Positions 51,221 to 59,791 of a stretch of 64,000 nt of DNA are shown one piece after another; positions within the stretch are counted from its first letter, which is position 1; each line of letters opens with the position of its first letter. This DNA is from Aureimonas endophytica (lineage in GTDB: Bacteria > Pseudomonadota > Alphaproteobacteria > Rhizobiales > Rhizobiaceae): positions 435,255 through 499,254 of the forward strand of contig NZ_BMIQ01000003.1 in NCBI RefSeq assembly GCF_014642635.1. Reading direction: 5' to 3'. Below the pieces are notes generated by a model. It searched no databases. It was not told where the DNA came from and was given only the letters and a program-made list of their open reading frames with translations. A program made the translations under genes and the position numbers.

Positions 51221-52114
51221 ATGCAGGACCTGCTCGACCGCATGACCCGGCGCGTGCTGCGCCATATCGATGGCGCGACGCCGGGAACGCCGCTGCCGCA
51301 TGTCGGCTTCGGCATGACGCATCGGCCGGGCACCGCCATGTCGACCTTGTACGAGCCGATGGTCTGCATCGTGCTGCAAGGCGCGAAGGAGGTTCTGATC
51401 GGCGATCGCGTGCTCCGCTACGATGCCGCGACGTTCTTCGTCGCCTCCGTCGAGCTGCCGGCGACGGGACGGGTGATCGAGGCCTCCGCCGCCCGGCCCT
51501 ATGTCGCCGCCGGCCTGACGATCGATCGCGACGCGCTCGCGGCGCTCATGGCCGAGCGGCCGGCGGCGGTGCCAGAGACGACGGTCGGCTTCGGCACCGC
51601 GCCGATCACGCGGGAGCTGCTGGAGGCCTGGGACCATCTCGTCGCGCTGCTCGATGCGCCGGACGACATTCCCTTCCTCGCCGCCGCGCGCGAGCGCGAG
51701 GTCCTGTATCGCGTTCTACAGAGCGGACATGGCGCGATGCTCCGTCAGATCGGGCGGCAGGACAGCCGCCTGTCGCGCGTCCGCCGGGCGATCGACTGGA
51801 TCCGCCGCCACTACGATCAGACGCTGCGGATCGAAGCCCTGGCCGAGATCGCCGGCATGAGCGTCCCCTCCTTCCATCGCCACTTCAAGACGGCGACGGC
51901 GATGAGCCCGCTGCAATATCAGAAGGTGCTGCGTCTCCAGGCCGCCCGCCGTCTCATGGCGACGAATGCCGAGGCCGCTCGAACCGCCTATGCGGTCGGC
52001 TACGAGAGCGCCTCGCAGTTTAGCCGCGAATATGCCCGCCTCTTCGGCGCCCCGCCCTCGCGCGACGCCGAACGTCTGCGAGCGAAGGACGGCACGCCCT
52101 CGACGCCCCTATGA
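51221..52114 (+). CDS. AraC family transcriptional regulator
   Basis: A 297-residue regulator. The N-terminal half is an AraC_N-type sensor (YEPMVCIVLQGAKEVLIGDRVLRYDA, with a conserved cupin-like stretch), and the C-terminal HTH_18 contains two helix-turn-helix units (LRIEALAEIAGMSVPSFHRHFK, AARTAYAVGYESASQFSREYARLFG). Such AraC proteins activate adjacent oxidoreductase genes; the SDR is divergent. ATG 51221 was taken because the reading frame upstream has no motif. Confidence 0.9.
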   Translation: MQDLLDRMTRRVLRHIDGATPGTPLPHVGFGMTHRPGTAMSTLYEPMVCIVLQGAKEVLIGDRVLRYDAATFFVASVELPATGRVIEASAARPYVAAGLTIDRDALAALMAERPAAVPETTVGFGTAPITRELLEAWDHLVALLDAPDDIPFLAAAREREVLYRVLQSGHGAMLRQIGRQDSRLSRVRRAIDWIRRHYDQTLRIEALAEIAGMSVPSFHRHFKTATAMSPLQYQKVLRLQAARRLMATNAEAARTAYAVGYESASQFSREYARLFGAPPSRDAERLRAKDGTPSTPL

Positions 52115-52251
52115 CGTCGTGGATCAAGACGGCAAAGCGAAGCGGGCCGGGAGAGGCCGTATCCGCAACGGGCGCAAGACTCTCGTGCGTCGTCGGCGAT
52201 GCTTCGTGCCGCCAGCTTCTCCTTCCTGGATGATTCAAACCGGCAAGAGGC

Positions 52252-53874
52252 TCAGTTCCGAAGTCCCGGCGCTTCCTGGCCCGTGCGCTCGACATATTCG
52301 GAATAGCCGCCGCCATAGAGATGCGGGCCTTCCGGTGTGAGCTCCAGCACGCGATTGGACAAAGCCGCCAGGAAATGGCGGTCGTGGCTGACGAAGAGCA
52401 TGGCGCCCTCGAACCGCGACAGCGCCTCGACCAGCATCTGCTTGGTGGCGATGTCGAGATGGTTCGTCGGCTCGTCCAGAACGAGGAAGTTCGGCGGATC
52501 GAACAGCATCCTGGCCATGACCAGCCGCGCCTTCTCTCCGCCCGAGAGGACGCGGCATTTCTTCTCGACCTCGTCGCCCGAAAAGCCGAAGCAGCCGGCG
52601 AGCGCGCGCAAGGGGGCTTGGCCGGCCTGCGGAAAGCTGTCTTCCAGCGATTGCAGCACGGTGCGCTCGCCGTCGAGCACTTCCATCGAATGCTGGGCGA
52701 AATAGCCCATCTTGACGCTCGGCCCCCGCGTCACCGTGCCGGAATCGGGCTCCGAAGTGCCGGCGATCAGCTTGAGCAGCGTCGACTTGCCCGCGCCGTT
52801 CACGCCCATGACGCACCAGCGTTCGCGCCGGCGCACCTGGAAATCGAGCGCCTCGTAGATGGTGCGGTCGCCATAGCGCTTGCAGACGCTCTTGACCGTC
52901 GCGACGTCCTCGCCCGAGCGCGGCGCCGGCTGGAACTCGAAGCGCACCGTCTGCTGGCGCTTGGGCGGCTCGACGCGCTCGATCTTGTCGAGCTTCTTCA
53001 CCCGGCTTTGCACCTGCGCGGCATGGCTGGCGCGCGCCTTGAAGCGCTCGATGAAGGCTTCCTCCTTCGCCAGCATCGCCTGCTGGCGCTCGAACTGCGC
53101 CTGCTGCTGCACCTCGGCGATGGCGCGCTGCTGGCGATAGAATTCGTAATCGCCCGAATAGGAGGTCAGCGCGCCGCCGTCGATCTCGATGATCTTGGTC
53201 ACGATGCGGTTCATGAATTCGCGATCGTGCGACGTCATCAGGACGGCACCGTCGAAGCCCTTGAGAAAGCCTTCGAGCCAGATCAGGCTTTCGAGATCGA
53301 GATGGTTCGACGGCTCGTCGAGAAGCATGATGTCGGGGCGCATCAGGAGGATCTTCGCCAGCGCCACGCGCATCTTCCAGCCGCCCGACAGCTTGCCGAC
53401 ATCGCCGTCCATCATCGCCTGGCTGAAGCCGAGACCGTCCAGCACTTCGCGGGCGCGCCCGTCCAGCGCATAGCCGTCGAGCTCGTCGTAGCGGCCCTGC
53501 ACGTCGCCGTAGCGGGCGATGATCTCGTCCATCTCGTCGGCACGGTCCGGATCGGCCATGGCCGCTTCCAGCTCCGCCATCTCGGCCGCCAGCGCGCTGA
53601 CCGGTCCGACGCCGTCGATCACCTCGATCACCGCGCTGCGACCCGCCATGTCGCCGACATCCTGGCTGAAATAGCCGATGGTCACGCCGCGATCGATCGA
53701 GACCTGGCCCTCGTCCGGCAGTTCCTCGCCGGTGATCATGCGAAACAGCGTCGTCTTGCCCGCGCCATTCGGGCCGACGAGACCGATCTTCTCGCCGCGC
53801 TGGAGGGCCGCCGACGCCTCGATGAAGACGATCTGCTTGCCGTTCTGCTTGCCGATGCTTTCAAGGCGGATCAT
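52252..53874 (-). CDS. ABC-F family ATPase
   Basis: A 540-residue protein with two ATPase domains and no membrane segments: Walker A GPNGAGKTT and GVNGAGKST, signatures LSGGWKMRVA and LSGGEKARLV, Walker B DIMLLDEPSNHLD and FLVLDEPTNHLD. The linker FYRQQRAIAEVQQQAQFERQQ and the coiled-coil-rich region (about 235-300) are typical. ABC-F proteins act on ribosomes in translation or antibiotic protection. It resembles the YbiT/EttA-like housekeeping branches more than resistance-type members, but that is not certain. Confidence 0.95.
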   Translation of the reverse strand: MIRLESIGKQNGKQIVFIEASAALQRGEKIGLVGPNGAGKTTLFRMITGEELPDEGQVSIDRGVTIGYFSQDVGDMAGRSAVIEVIDGVGPVSALAAEMAELEAAMADPDRADEMDEIIARYGDVQGRYDELDGYALDGRAREVLDGLGFSQAMMDGDVGKLSGGWKMRVALAKILLMRPDIMLLDEPSNHLDLESLIWLEGFLKGFDGAVLMTSHDREFMNRIVTKIIEIDGGALTSYSGDYEFYRQQRAIAEVQQQAQFERQQAMLAKEEAFIERFKARASHAAQVQSRVKKLDKIERVEPPKRQQTVRFEFQPAPRSGEDVATVKSVCKRYGDRTIYEALDFQVRRRERWCVMGVNGAGKSTLLKLIAGTSEPDSGTVTRGPSVKMGYFAQHSMEVLDGERTVLQSLEDSFPQAGQAPLRALAGCFGFSGDEVEKKCRVLSGGEKARLVMARMLFDPPNFLVLDEPTNHLDIATKQMLVEALSRFEGAMLFVSHDRHFLAALSNRVLELTPEGPHLYGGGYSEYVERTGQEAPGLRN

Positions 53875-54037
53875 GCGGGAATTCCAGGTCGGCGCGGGGC
53901 GGGAGCCGCCTCAAATCATCCCATCCGCCGCCGCGCAAGGGGCGGCGGCGACATAGGTCCGGTTTTGCCGGCGCGCATGCGTCATCGCGCTGAACCGTGG
54001 CCGCGGCCGCCCGAGCCGGGTGCCGGCCCGGTAAGGC

Positions 54038-55042
54038 TCAGACCGGCCCGCAACTGTCTCCCAGGATCAGGGCGGGCTGGAAGACGACGTTTCGCGGCGG
54101 CGCCCCGGGGCCTCGCTCGATACGGTCGACCAAGAGCCTCAGCGCCTCGTTCGTCATCTCCGAGATGGGATGCTCCGTTCTCGTCAGCCGTGGGCGCAGC
54201 CCTCCGATGCCCGGAATGGTGTCGGTGGAGGCGATGGAGATGTCGTTCGGGCAGGAAAGACCGAGATCGGCGAGCGCCCGCATGACCCCGAGAGCCATCA
54301 CGCCGTTGGCGACATAGATCGCGGTCGGGCGGTTCGAGCTCGTCAGGAGCTCGCGCGCCACGGAATAGGCGACATCCTCGCGGAAAGCGCCGTTGCGGAC
54401 GTGTTCGGGCTCAGGCGTCAGGCCGCGCGCCGCCATGCCCTCCAAGAGCCCGTCGAGGCGCCCCCGACCCGTCGACAGGTGCAGCGGACCCGTGATCGTC
54501 GCGATGCGGCGATGGCCGAGATCGAGAAGATAGTGGGTGACCTGACGGGCGGCCGAGACGTTGTCGATTGTCACGGTGTCGCAGCGATCGTCCGCGACGA
54601 GGCGCCCGAACAGGACGGTCGGGATCCGGCTCCCCTCGCCGTCCCGTCCGTCGAGGCGCAGGCCCGCGTCGATGGGTACCAGCATCAGCCCGTCGCATGA
54701 GAGAGCGCGGACGCGCGAAAGGATCCGCCGCTCGTTTTCCGGCTTCTCGTCGCTGTTGAAGAGCACCAGCGAATAGCCCCAATCGGCGACGGCCGCCTCC
54801 GCCGCGCAGACGATGCGGGCGAAGAAGGGGTTGGTGAGATCGGAGACGGCGAGCGCGATCAACTGGCTGCGACCCCGCTTCAGGTTGCGGGCGGCCGACA
54901 TGGGCGCATAGTCCAGATCGCCGATCGCGGCCAGCACGCGCGCCCGCAACGAGGGGCTGACATAGGCGGTGTCGTTGACCACCGCCGACACGGTCGCCGT
55001 GGAGACGCCGGCCGCTTTTGCAACGTCGCGGATTGTGGCCAA
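54038..55042 (-). CDS. LacI/GalR family transcriptional regulator
   Basis: A 334-residue LacI repressor. The HTH is canonical, ATIRDVAKAAGVSTATVSAVVND, and a PBP1-like sensor follows (SQLIALAVSDLTNPFFARIV, SCDGLMLVPID, DLGHRRIATITGP, ISIASTDTIPGIGGLRPRLT). I start at TTG 55042, which gives the usual LATIRDV N-terminus; upstream TTG at 55096 would add an unlikely basic leader. It is divergent from the ribose-type ABC importer, which it most likely controls. Confidence 0.9.
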   Translation of the reverse strand: MATIRDVAKAAGVSTATVSAVVNDTAYVSPSLRARVLAAIGDLDYAPMSAARNLKRGRSQLIALAVSDLTNPFFARIVCAAEAAVADWGYSLVLFNSDEKPENERRILSRVRALSCDGLMLVPIDAGLRLDGRDGEGSRIPTVLFGRLVADDRCDTVTIDNVSAARQVTHYLLDLGHRRIATITGPLHLSTGRGRLDGLLEGMAARGLTPEPEHVRNGAFREDVAYSVARELLTSSNRPTAIYVANGVMALGVMRALADLGLSCPNDISIASTDTIPGIGGLRPRLTRTEHPISEMTNEALRLLVDRIERGPGAPPRNVVFQPALILGDSCGPV

Positions 55043-55057
55043 ACGAGCCCCGTAGCT

Positions 55058-55065
55058 AACCGTTT
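55058..55065. promoter_or_regulatory. Possible LacI half-site
   Basis: AACCGTTT resembles half of a LacI-type operator. Its inverted copy AAACGGTT lies at 55168-55175, upstream of the importer start codon, 103 bp away. The two sites bracket the divergent promoters and could allow looping or dual binding. Confidence 0.3.
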
Positions 55066-55167
55066 CACCGAAGCGCCGGAACGCTTTTCGAGGCAAACAC
55101 CGTTACCTGCCCTCGGACAGACGTCAATGCCACTTGCAAATCATCGGCCGTTTGGCACAGATTGGCA

Positions 55168-55175
55168 AAACGGTT
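55168..55175. promoter_or_regulatory. Possible LacI half-site (inverted copy)
   Basis: AAACGGTT within GGCAAAACGGTTCGC is the inverse of the word at 55058-55065. It lies about 55 bp before the importer binding-protein start. Confidence 0.3.
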
Positions 55176-55229
55176 CGCTCTTGTTCGCCGGGAGGGTGGC
55201 AGGAGCCGAAGCAGCCGTGGGAGGATCCG

Positions 55230-56174
55230 ATGAACGCTTCAACGATCGCCATCGTCATGGCAGGCCTGGTCGCGACGCTCTCGCCGGCCGCGGCCGAGGA
55301 CAAGCCGCTTCTCGGCATCGTCTCGATCTCCGCGACGGAGGCCAACAACGTCCGCTACATCGCCGGCGCGACGGCCGCCGCCGAGAAGGCGGGCTGGCAG
55401 GTCTCCGTCATCGACGCCGCCGGCAGCGCCGACCAGGCGAATTCCGCAATCCAGAATTTTGCCGGTCGCGGCGCGGGCGCGATCATCGACATGGTCTTTC
55501 CCTATTCCTCGATCGGGGCCGGCCTCGCCGCCGCCAAGGATGCGGGCATTCCCGTCGTCACCTGGGGCGGCGGCCTCGGCTCCTCGGTCGCGGCGACCAA
55601 CGGATCGGGCGCGCCGATCGCGCAGCCGGTGATCGAGAAGATGATCGCCGATCTCGGCGGCAAGGGCAGCCTCCTCGCGCTCACCTACCGCACCGGCGAG
55701 GTCTGCCGGAACCGCGAGGTTCTTCTCGACGAGATGCTGAAGGCGAGCCCAGAGATCACCGTCACCAAGAACGAGGTGCGCATCCCCGGCTATTTCGAGG
55801 ACGGCGCGCAATATGCGAATGCCTGGCTGGCCTCTCATCCCGCGGGCGACGGCAACCTGGCGATCTGGGGTTGCTGGGACGACCCGGCGATCGGAGCGAT
55901 CGGGGCGCTGCGCCAGCAGGGCCGCGAGGACGTCAAGGTCTATGGCGTGAACGGCAACGCCCAGGCGATCGAGAACGTGCAGAACGGTCATATGACCGCG
56001 ACCGCCTGGGAGGACAGCTACACCGAAGGCCGGCGCATGGTGGAGATGCTGGACGAGATCAGGAAGGCCGGTGCCGACTGGACGCCGAAGGCCGCCGAGG
56101 TTCCGGCCATCCTGGTGACGAAGGACACCGTCGCGAACTTCGTGAAGCAGCATCCCGAGGCGCTCGGCAAGTGA
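55230..56174 (+). CDS. Ribose-type ABC transporter substrate-binding protein
   Basis: A 314-residue periplasmic protein of the Peripla_BP_4 family. The signal peptide MNASTIAIVMAGLVATLSPAAA ends near residue 22. The mature protein starts EDKPLLGIVSISATEANNVRYIAGA and includes AGAIIDMVFPYSS, GIPVVTWGGG and WEDSYTEGRRM. ATG 55230 has GGGAGGA upstream. Likely ligand is a sugar or a related polyol; the MBL-fold gene at the end of the operon hints at a lactone, but this is inference. Confidence 0.92.
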   Translation: MNASTIAIVMAGLVATLSPAAAEDKPLLGIVSISATEANNVRYIAGATAAAEKAGWQVSVIDAAGSADQANSAIQNFAGRGAGAIIDMVFPYSSIGAGLAAAKDAGIPVVTWGGGLGSSVAATNGSGAPIAQPVIEKMIADLGGKGSLLALTYRTGEVCRNREVLLDEMLKASPEITVTKNEVRIPGYFEDGAQYANAWLASHPAGDGNLAIWGCWDDPAIGAIGALRQQGREDVKVYGVNGNAQAIENVQNGHMTATAWEDSYTEGRRMVEMLDEIRKAGADWTPKAAEVPAILVTKDTVANFVKQHPEALGK

Positions 56175-57745
56175 CGCCGCAGGCCGCGCCGCGACCGGCC
56201 GAGGGCATGCCCGCGACCGATGGCGCGCCGTTCCTCGTCGCCGAGGACGTCGCCAAGTCCTATGGCGGCGTCCAGGCTCTCAAGGGCGTTTCGCTCACCG
56301 TTCGGCCGGGCGAGGTGCACGGGCTCGTCGGGGCGAACGGCGCGGGCAAATCGACCCTGATCCGAATCCTGGCGGGTCTCACGCAGCCCGATCGAGGTCG
56401 GATCGACGTCGACGGCACGCCCGCCTCGATCTCGGCGCCCCAGCGCGCGGTCGATCTCGGCATGACGTTCATCCACCAGGAACTCGCCTTCGTGCCCGGC
56501 ATGACGGTTCTCCAGAACATCATGCTGGGACTGCCCCAAAGGCAGCGCTTCGGCGTCGTGGACTGGCGGTCGATCGCACGCGAAGTCGAGCCCGTGGCGC
56601 GGCGGGTCGGCCTCGCCGCACCGCTCTTCTCCAGCGTCAAAGGCCTGTCGGTCGCCGAGAAATGGCTGATCAACATCTGCCGCGCTCTTGTGCGCAAGGC
56701 CCGTCTGATCGTCATGGACGAGCCCACCGCCTCCTTGTCGGCAACGGAGGCCGAGACGCTGCTGCGCATCGTCGAGGACCTCTCGCGCTCGGGCGTCGCG
56801 GTGCTCTACGTCTCGCATCGGCTCGATGAAATCCTGCGGCTTTGCCACCGCGTCACCGCGTTTCGCGATGGGCGATCGGTCGCGACGATGGAGGGGGCCG
56901 GCCTGACGAGACTCGCGCTGGTCGAGGCGATCGTCGGCGGCGCCGTCGAGAGGCTCGAGAAGCCGGCGGGCGACGTCAGGCGCAACGAGGTCGTGCTGGC
57001 GGTCTCGGGACTGACGCGCCTCCCCCGCGTGCGCGATGTCGGCTTCGAACTCCATCGTGGCGAGGTGCTCGGTATCGGCGGGCTTGTCGGCGCCGGGCGG
57101 ACCGAACTCGTGCGTCTCCTCTACGGCGCCGACCGACCCGACGGCGGCGTGATGCGCCTCGACGGCGCGCCCTTCGCGCCGCGCCGCCCCGCCGATGCCG
57201 TGAAGGCCGGGTTCGGCCTCGTGCCGGAGGAGCGGCGCAGCGAGGGCCTGGTGCTCGCCAAGAGCGTCGCCTTCAATCTCCATTTGTCCAGCCTATCGCG
57301 GATCGTCTCCGGCCCTCTCGTGCCGCTCGTCAGCGCCGCGCGGCAGCGGACGCTGTCGAACGACATGATCCGCGATCTCGCGATCAAGACGCCGGACATG
57401 CACGCGCCCGTCGGGCGCCTCAGCGGCGGCAATCAGCAGAAGGTCGTGATCGGCCGCTGGCTGCTGCGCGCGCCCCGGATCCTGATGCTCGACGAACCGA
57501 CGCGCGGCGTCGACATCGGAGCCCGGGGCGAGATCCACCGCCTGATCCGTGACTTGGCGCGGCAGGGCATGGCGGTTCTCGTCGTCTCCTCCGAGCCGGA
57601 CGAACTGCCGGACCTCTGCGACCGCGTGCTGGTCATGGCCGAGGGACGCATCGTGCGGGAGCTCCGGGGATCCGCCCTCACCCGCAACGCCATCATCGAG
57701 GCGAGCTACGCCGAAGGGCGCAACGCCGGAGACTCAAGCCCATGA
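56171..57745 (+). CDS. Ribose-type ABC transporter ATPase (two NBDs)
   Basis: A 524-residue duplicated sugar ATPase (RbsA/MglA type). NBD1 Walker A GANGAGKST and Walker B LIVMDEPTASL with degenerate signature LSVAEKWLI; NBD2 Walker A is degenerate (GLVGAGRTE), with signature LSGGNQQKVVIG and Walker B ILMLDEPTRGVD. The start is GTG at 56171, overlapping the binding-protein stop (GTGA); an ATG at 56207 is less likely. A four-base overlap with the permease follows. Confidence 0.92.
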   Translation: MTPQAAPRPAEGMPATDGAPFLVAEDVAKSYGGVQALKGVSLTVRPGEVHGLVGANGAGKSTLIRILAGLTQPDRGRIDVDGTPASISAPQRAVDLGMTFIHQELAFVPGMTVLQNIMLGLPQRQRFGVVDWRSIAREVEPVARRVGLAAPLFSSVKGLSVAEKWLINICRALVRKARLIVMDEPTASLSATEAETLLRIVEDLSRSGVAVLYVSHRLDEILRLCHRVTAFRDGRSVATMEGAGLTRLALVEAIVGGAVERLEKPAGDVRRNEVVLAVSGLTRLPRVRDVGFELHRGEVLGIGGLVGAGRTELVRLLYGADRPDGGVMRLDGAPFAPRRPADAVKAGFGLVPEERRSEGLVLAKSVAFNLHLSSLSRIVSGPLVPLVSAARQRTLSNDMIRDLAIKTPDMHAPVGRLSGGNQQKVVIGRWLLRAPRILMLDEPTRGVDIGARGEIHRLIRDLARQGMAVLVVSSEPDELPDLCDRVLVMAEGRIVRELRGSALTRNAIIEASYAEGRNAGDSSP

Positions 57746-58737
57746 CCGATGCGAGCGCACCGGCGCGCCGCCTTTCCCCTCAGGCGAAGACCGCCCTCGG
57801 CATCTTCGCGCGCTATGCGACCATCATCGGCCTTCTCGCCATGATCGCCGCCTTCGCGATCCTGTCGCCGCGCGCCTTTCCGACCCTCAGCAATTTCACC
57901 AACGTCCTCAACCAGGCCTCGCTGACCATGATCATCGCGGCCGGACTCACGCTGGCGGTGGTGGTCGGCGAACTCGACCTGTCGGTCGGGTTCGCGGCAA
58001 GCCTGCACGGCATCCTCGTGACCGGCCTCATCGTCTCCTCCGGCCTGCCGATCCCGCTCGCGATCCTGATCGTCCTCTGCGCGGGCGCCCTCATCGGTCT
58101 CGTCAACGGGCTGATCGTCACCAAGATCAAGGTCAATTCGGTGATCGCGACGCTCGGGGTCGGAACGATCCTCACGGGCCTTGCCTTCGCCTATTCGGCG
58201 GGCGTTCCGATCGTCTCGGGCGTGCCGGAGACCTTCCTCCAGCTTTCGCTGGGACGATGGCTCTTCGGGATTCCGAACAACATCGTCATCATGGCCCTCG
58301 TGGTCGGCGGCCTTTGGGTGCTGGTGGAGCGCTCGGCGCTCGGCCAGGAGATCCAGGCGGTCGGCGGCAACCCGGCCGCCGCGCGCCTCGCAGGCATCGA
58401 CGTCGACCGCATCAAGATCCTGGGTTTCGTGATCTCGGGGGTCTGTGCCGCGCTGACCGGCATCCTTCTCGCCTCCCGCCTGGGCAGCGGCACGGCAAGC
58501 GCCGCCGACAGCTACCTCCTGACCGCCTTCGCCGCCGTGTTTCTCGGCTCGGCCACGCTGCGGGACGGCGAGTTCCACATCCTCGGCACGCTGATCGGCG
58601 CGCTGATCATCGCCTTCGGCTTCAACGGGCTGAACATCTTCGGCGCGCCCACCTTCTCGCAATATGTCCTGCAGGGCGCCATTCTCATCCTGGCCGTCGG
58701 GCTCTCCAGCCTCGGCCGTTCGATCGCGGAAAGCTGA
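57742..58737 (+). CDS. Ribose-type ABC transporter permease
   Basis: A 331-residue permease of the RbsC/BPD_transp_2 group with about nine hydrophobic segments. The typical motifs GELDLSVG (about 73-80), VNGLIVTKIKVNSVIATLGVG (about 119-139) and GGNPAAARLAGIDVDR are present. ATGA overlap with the ATPase indicates a single transcript. Confidence 0.93.
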   Translation: MTDASAPARRLSPQAKTALGIFARYATIIGLLAMIAAFAILSPRAFPTLSNFTNVLNQASLTMIIAAGLTLAVVVGELDLSVGFAASLHGILVTGLIVSSGLPIPLAILIVLCAGALIGLVNGLIVTKIKVNSVIATLGVGTILTGLAFAYSAGVPIVSGVPETFLQLSLGRWLFGIPNNIVIMALVVGGLWVLVERSALGQEIQAVGGNPAAARLAGIDVDRIKILGFVISGVCAALTGILLASRLGSGTASAADSYLLTAFAAVFLGSATLRDGEFHILGTLIGALIIAFGFNGLNIFGAPTFSQYVLQGAILILAVGLSSLGRSIAES

Positions 58738-58742
58738 GAGCC

Positions 58743-59585
58743 ATGTCGAACCCTGACGCGCCGCACTGGGACGTTCACGTCATCGAGTTCGCCCGGTCGA
58801 AGGACCAGCTCGTGGCCGGGCTCGTGCACGGAGCCTATGACGAGGGCACGGTGGACGTGCCCTTCTCCTTCGTCCTCGCCCGGAGCGGCGAGCACCGGGT
58901 GCTGGTCGATACCGGATTCATGAAGGAGGGAAGCGGCGAAGCGATGAGCGAGAAGTTCGGCGTGCCCTTCTGGGTGTCGCCGCTGCGCATGCTGGCGGCG
59001 CTCGGCGTCGAGCCGGCGGACGTCACCGACATCGTGCTCAGCCACGCCCATTTCGACCATATGGGCTCGATCCACGAGTTTCCGAAGGCGCGGCTCCACA
59101 TCCAGAAGAGCGAGCTCCTGTCCTGGATCGAGGCGCTCGCGCTGCCGCGCCAGTTCGGCTACCTCACGGAGATCATCAATCCGGACGACCTGCGCCACGC
59201 CTTCGACGCCTCGCTGGAGCATCGCTTGAATCTCGTGGACGGGGATGTCGACGATCTCCTGCCCGGCCTGCATCTGAGGCTCGGCGCCGGCCATACGGTC
59301 GGGCAGCAATTCGTGATCCTGCAGACGGAGCGGGGGCGGCTGGTGATCTCCGGCGACTGCGTTTATTCCAAGCGCAACATCTGCGGACACAATCACGACG
59401 GCGTCTACGTTCCGCTGGCCAACGCCACGGGCAGCGTCTGGGACCAGCTCAAGACGTTCGACCGGATCAACCGCGAGATTGCGGGCGACCTCGGCCGGCT
59501 CGTGATCCTCCACGACATGCAGCGCTGGCCCAACCTGCCGGTCGTCGAGGAGATCGACGGCTTCCGCATCGTAAAGGCGTCCTGA
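58743..59585 (+). CDS. Metallo-beta-lactamase-fold hydrolase (AHL lactonase-like)
   Basis: A 280-residue MBL-fold hydrolase with the zinc motif SHAHFDHMGS (H-x-H-x-D-H, about 100-109), GAGHTVGQQ with another His, and SGDCVY with Asp. The AHL-lactonase and related lactonases show the same arrangement. It lies five bases after the permease stop and is probably co-transcribed. A role in opening a sugar lactone or an acyl-homoserine lactone is inferred; a thioesterase or glyoxalase role is possible. Confidence 0.88.
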   Translation: MSNPDAPHWDVHVIEFARSKDQLVAGLVHGAYDEGTVDVPFSFVLARSGEHRVLVDTGFMKEGSGEAMSEKFGVPFWVSPLRMLAALGVEPADVTDIVLSHAHFDHMGSIHEFPKARLHIQKSELLSWIEALALPRQFGYLTEIINPDDLRHAFDASLEHRLNLVDGDVDDLLPGLHLRLGAGHTVGQQFVILQTERGRLVISGDCVYSKRNICGHNHDGVYVPLANATGSVWDQLKTFDRINREIAGDLGRLVILHDMQRWPNLPVVEEIDGFRIVKAS

Positions 59586-59791
59586 ACCGGGTTCGTCGCC
59601 TTTCGAAGACTGAGCCGTCACCAATCGCGGGCCGAAAGCAGACCATCAGCGATCGAGTGGCGCCGGTCGCATGGCGATACCGCGCCGCGCCGACATCGGC
59701 CATAAGACCGCCCGGCTGACGGCGCTCCGACCGCTGCCCACCGAAGCCATGTGGAAACGCAGGCTCGAGAAGACGAGGCGGGCGCCGAAGT

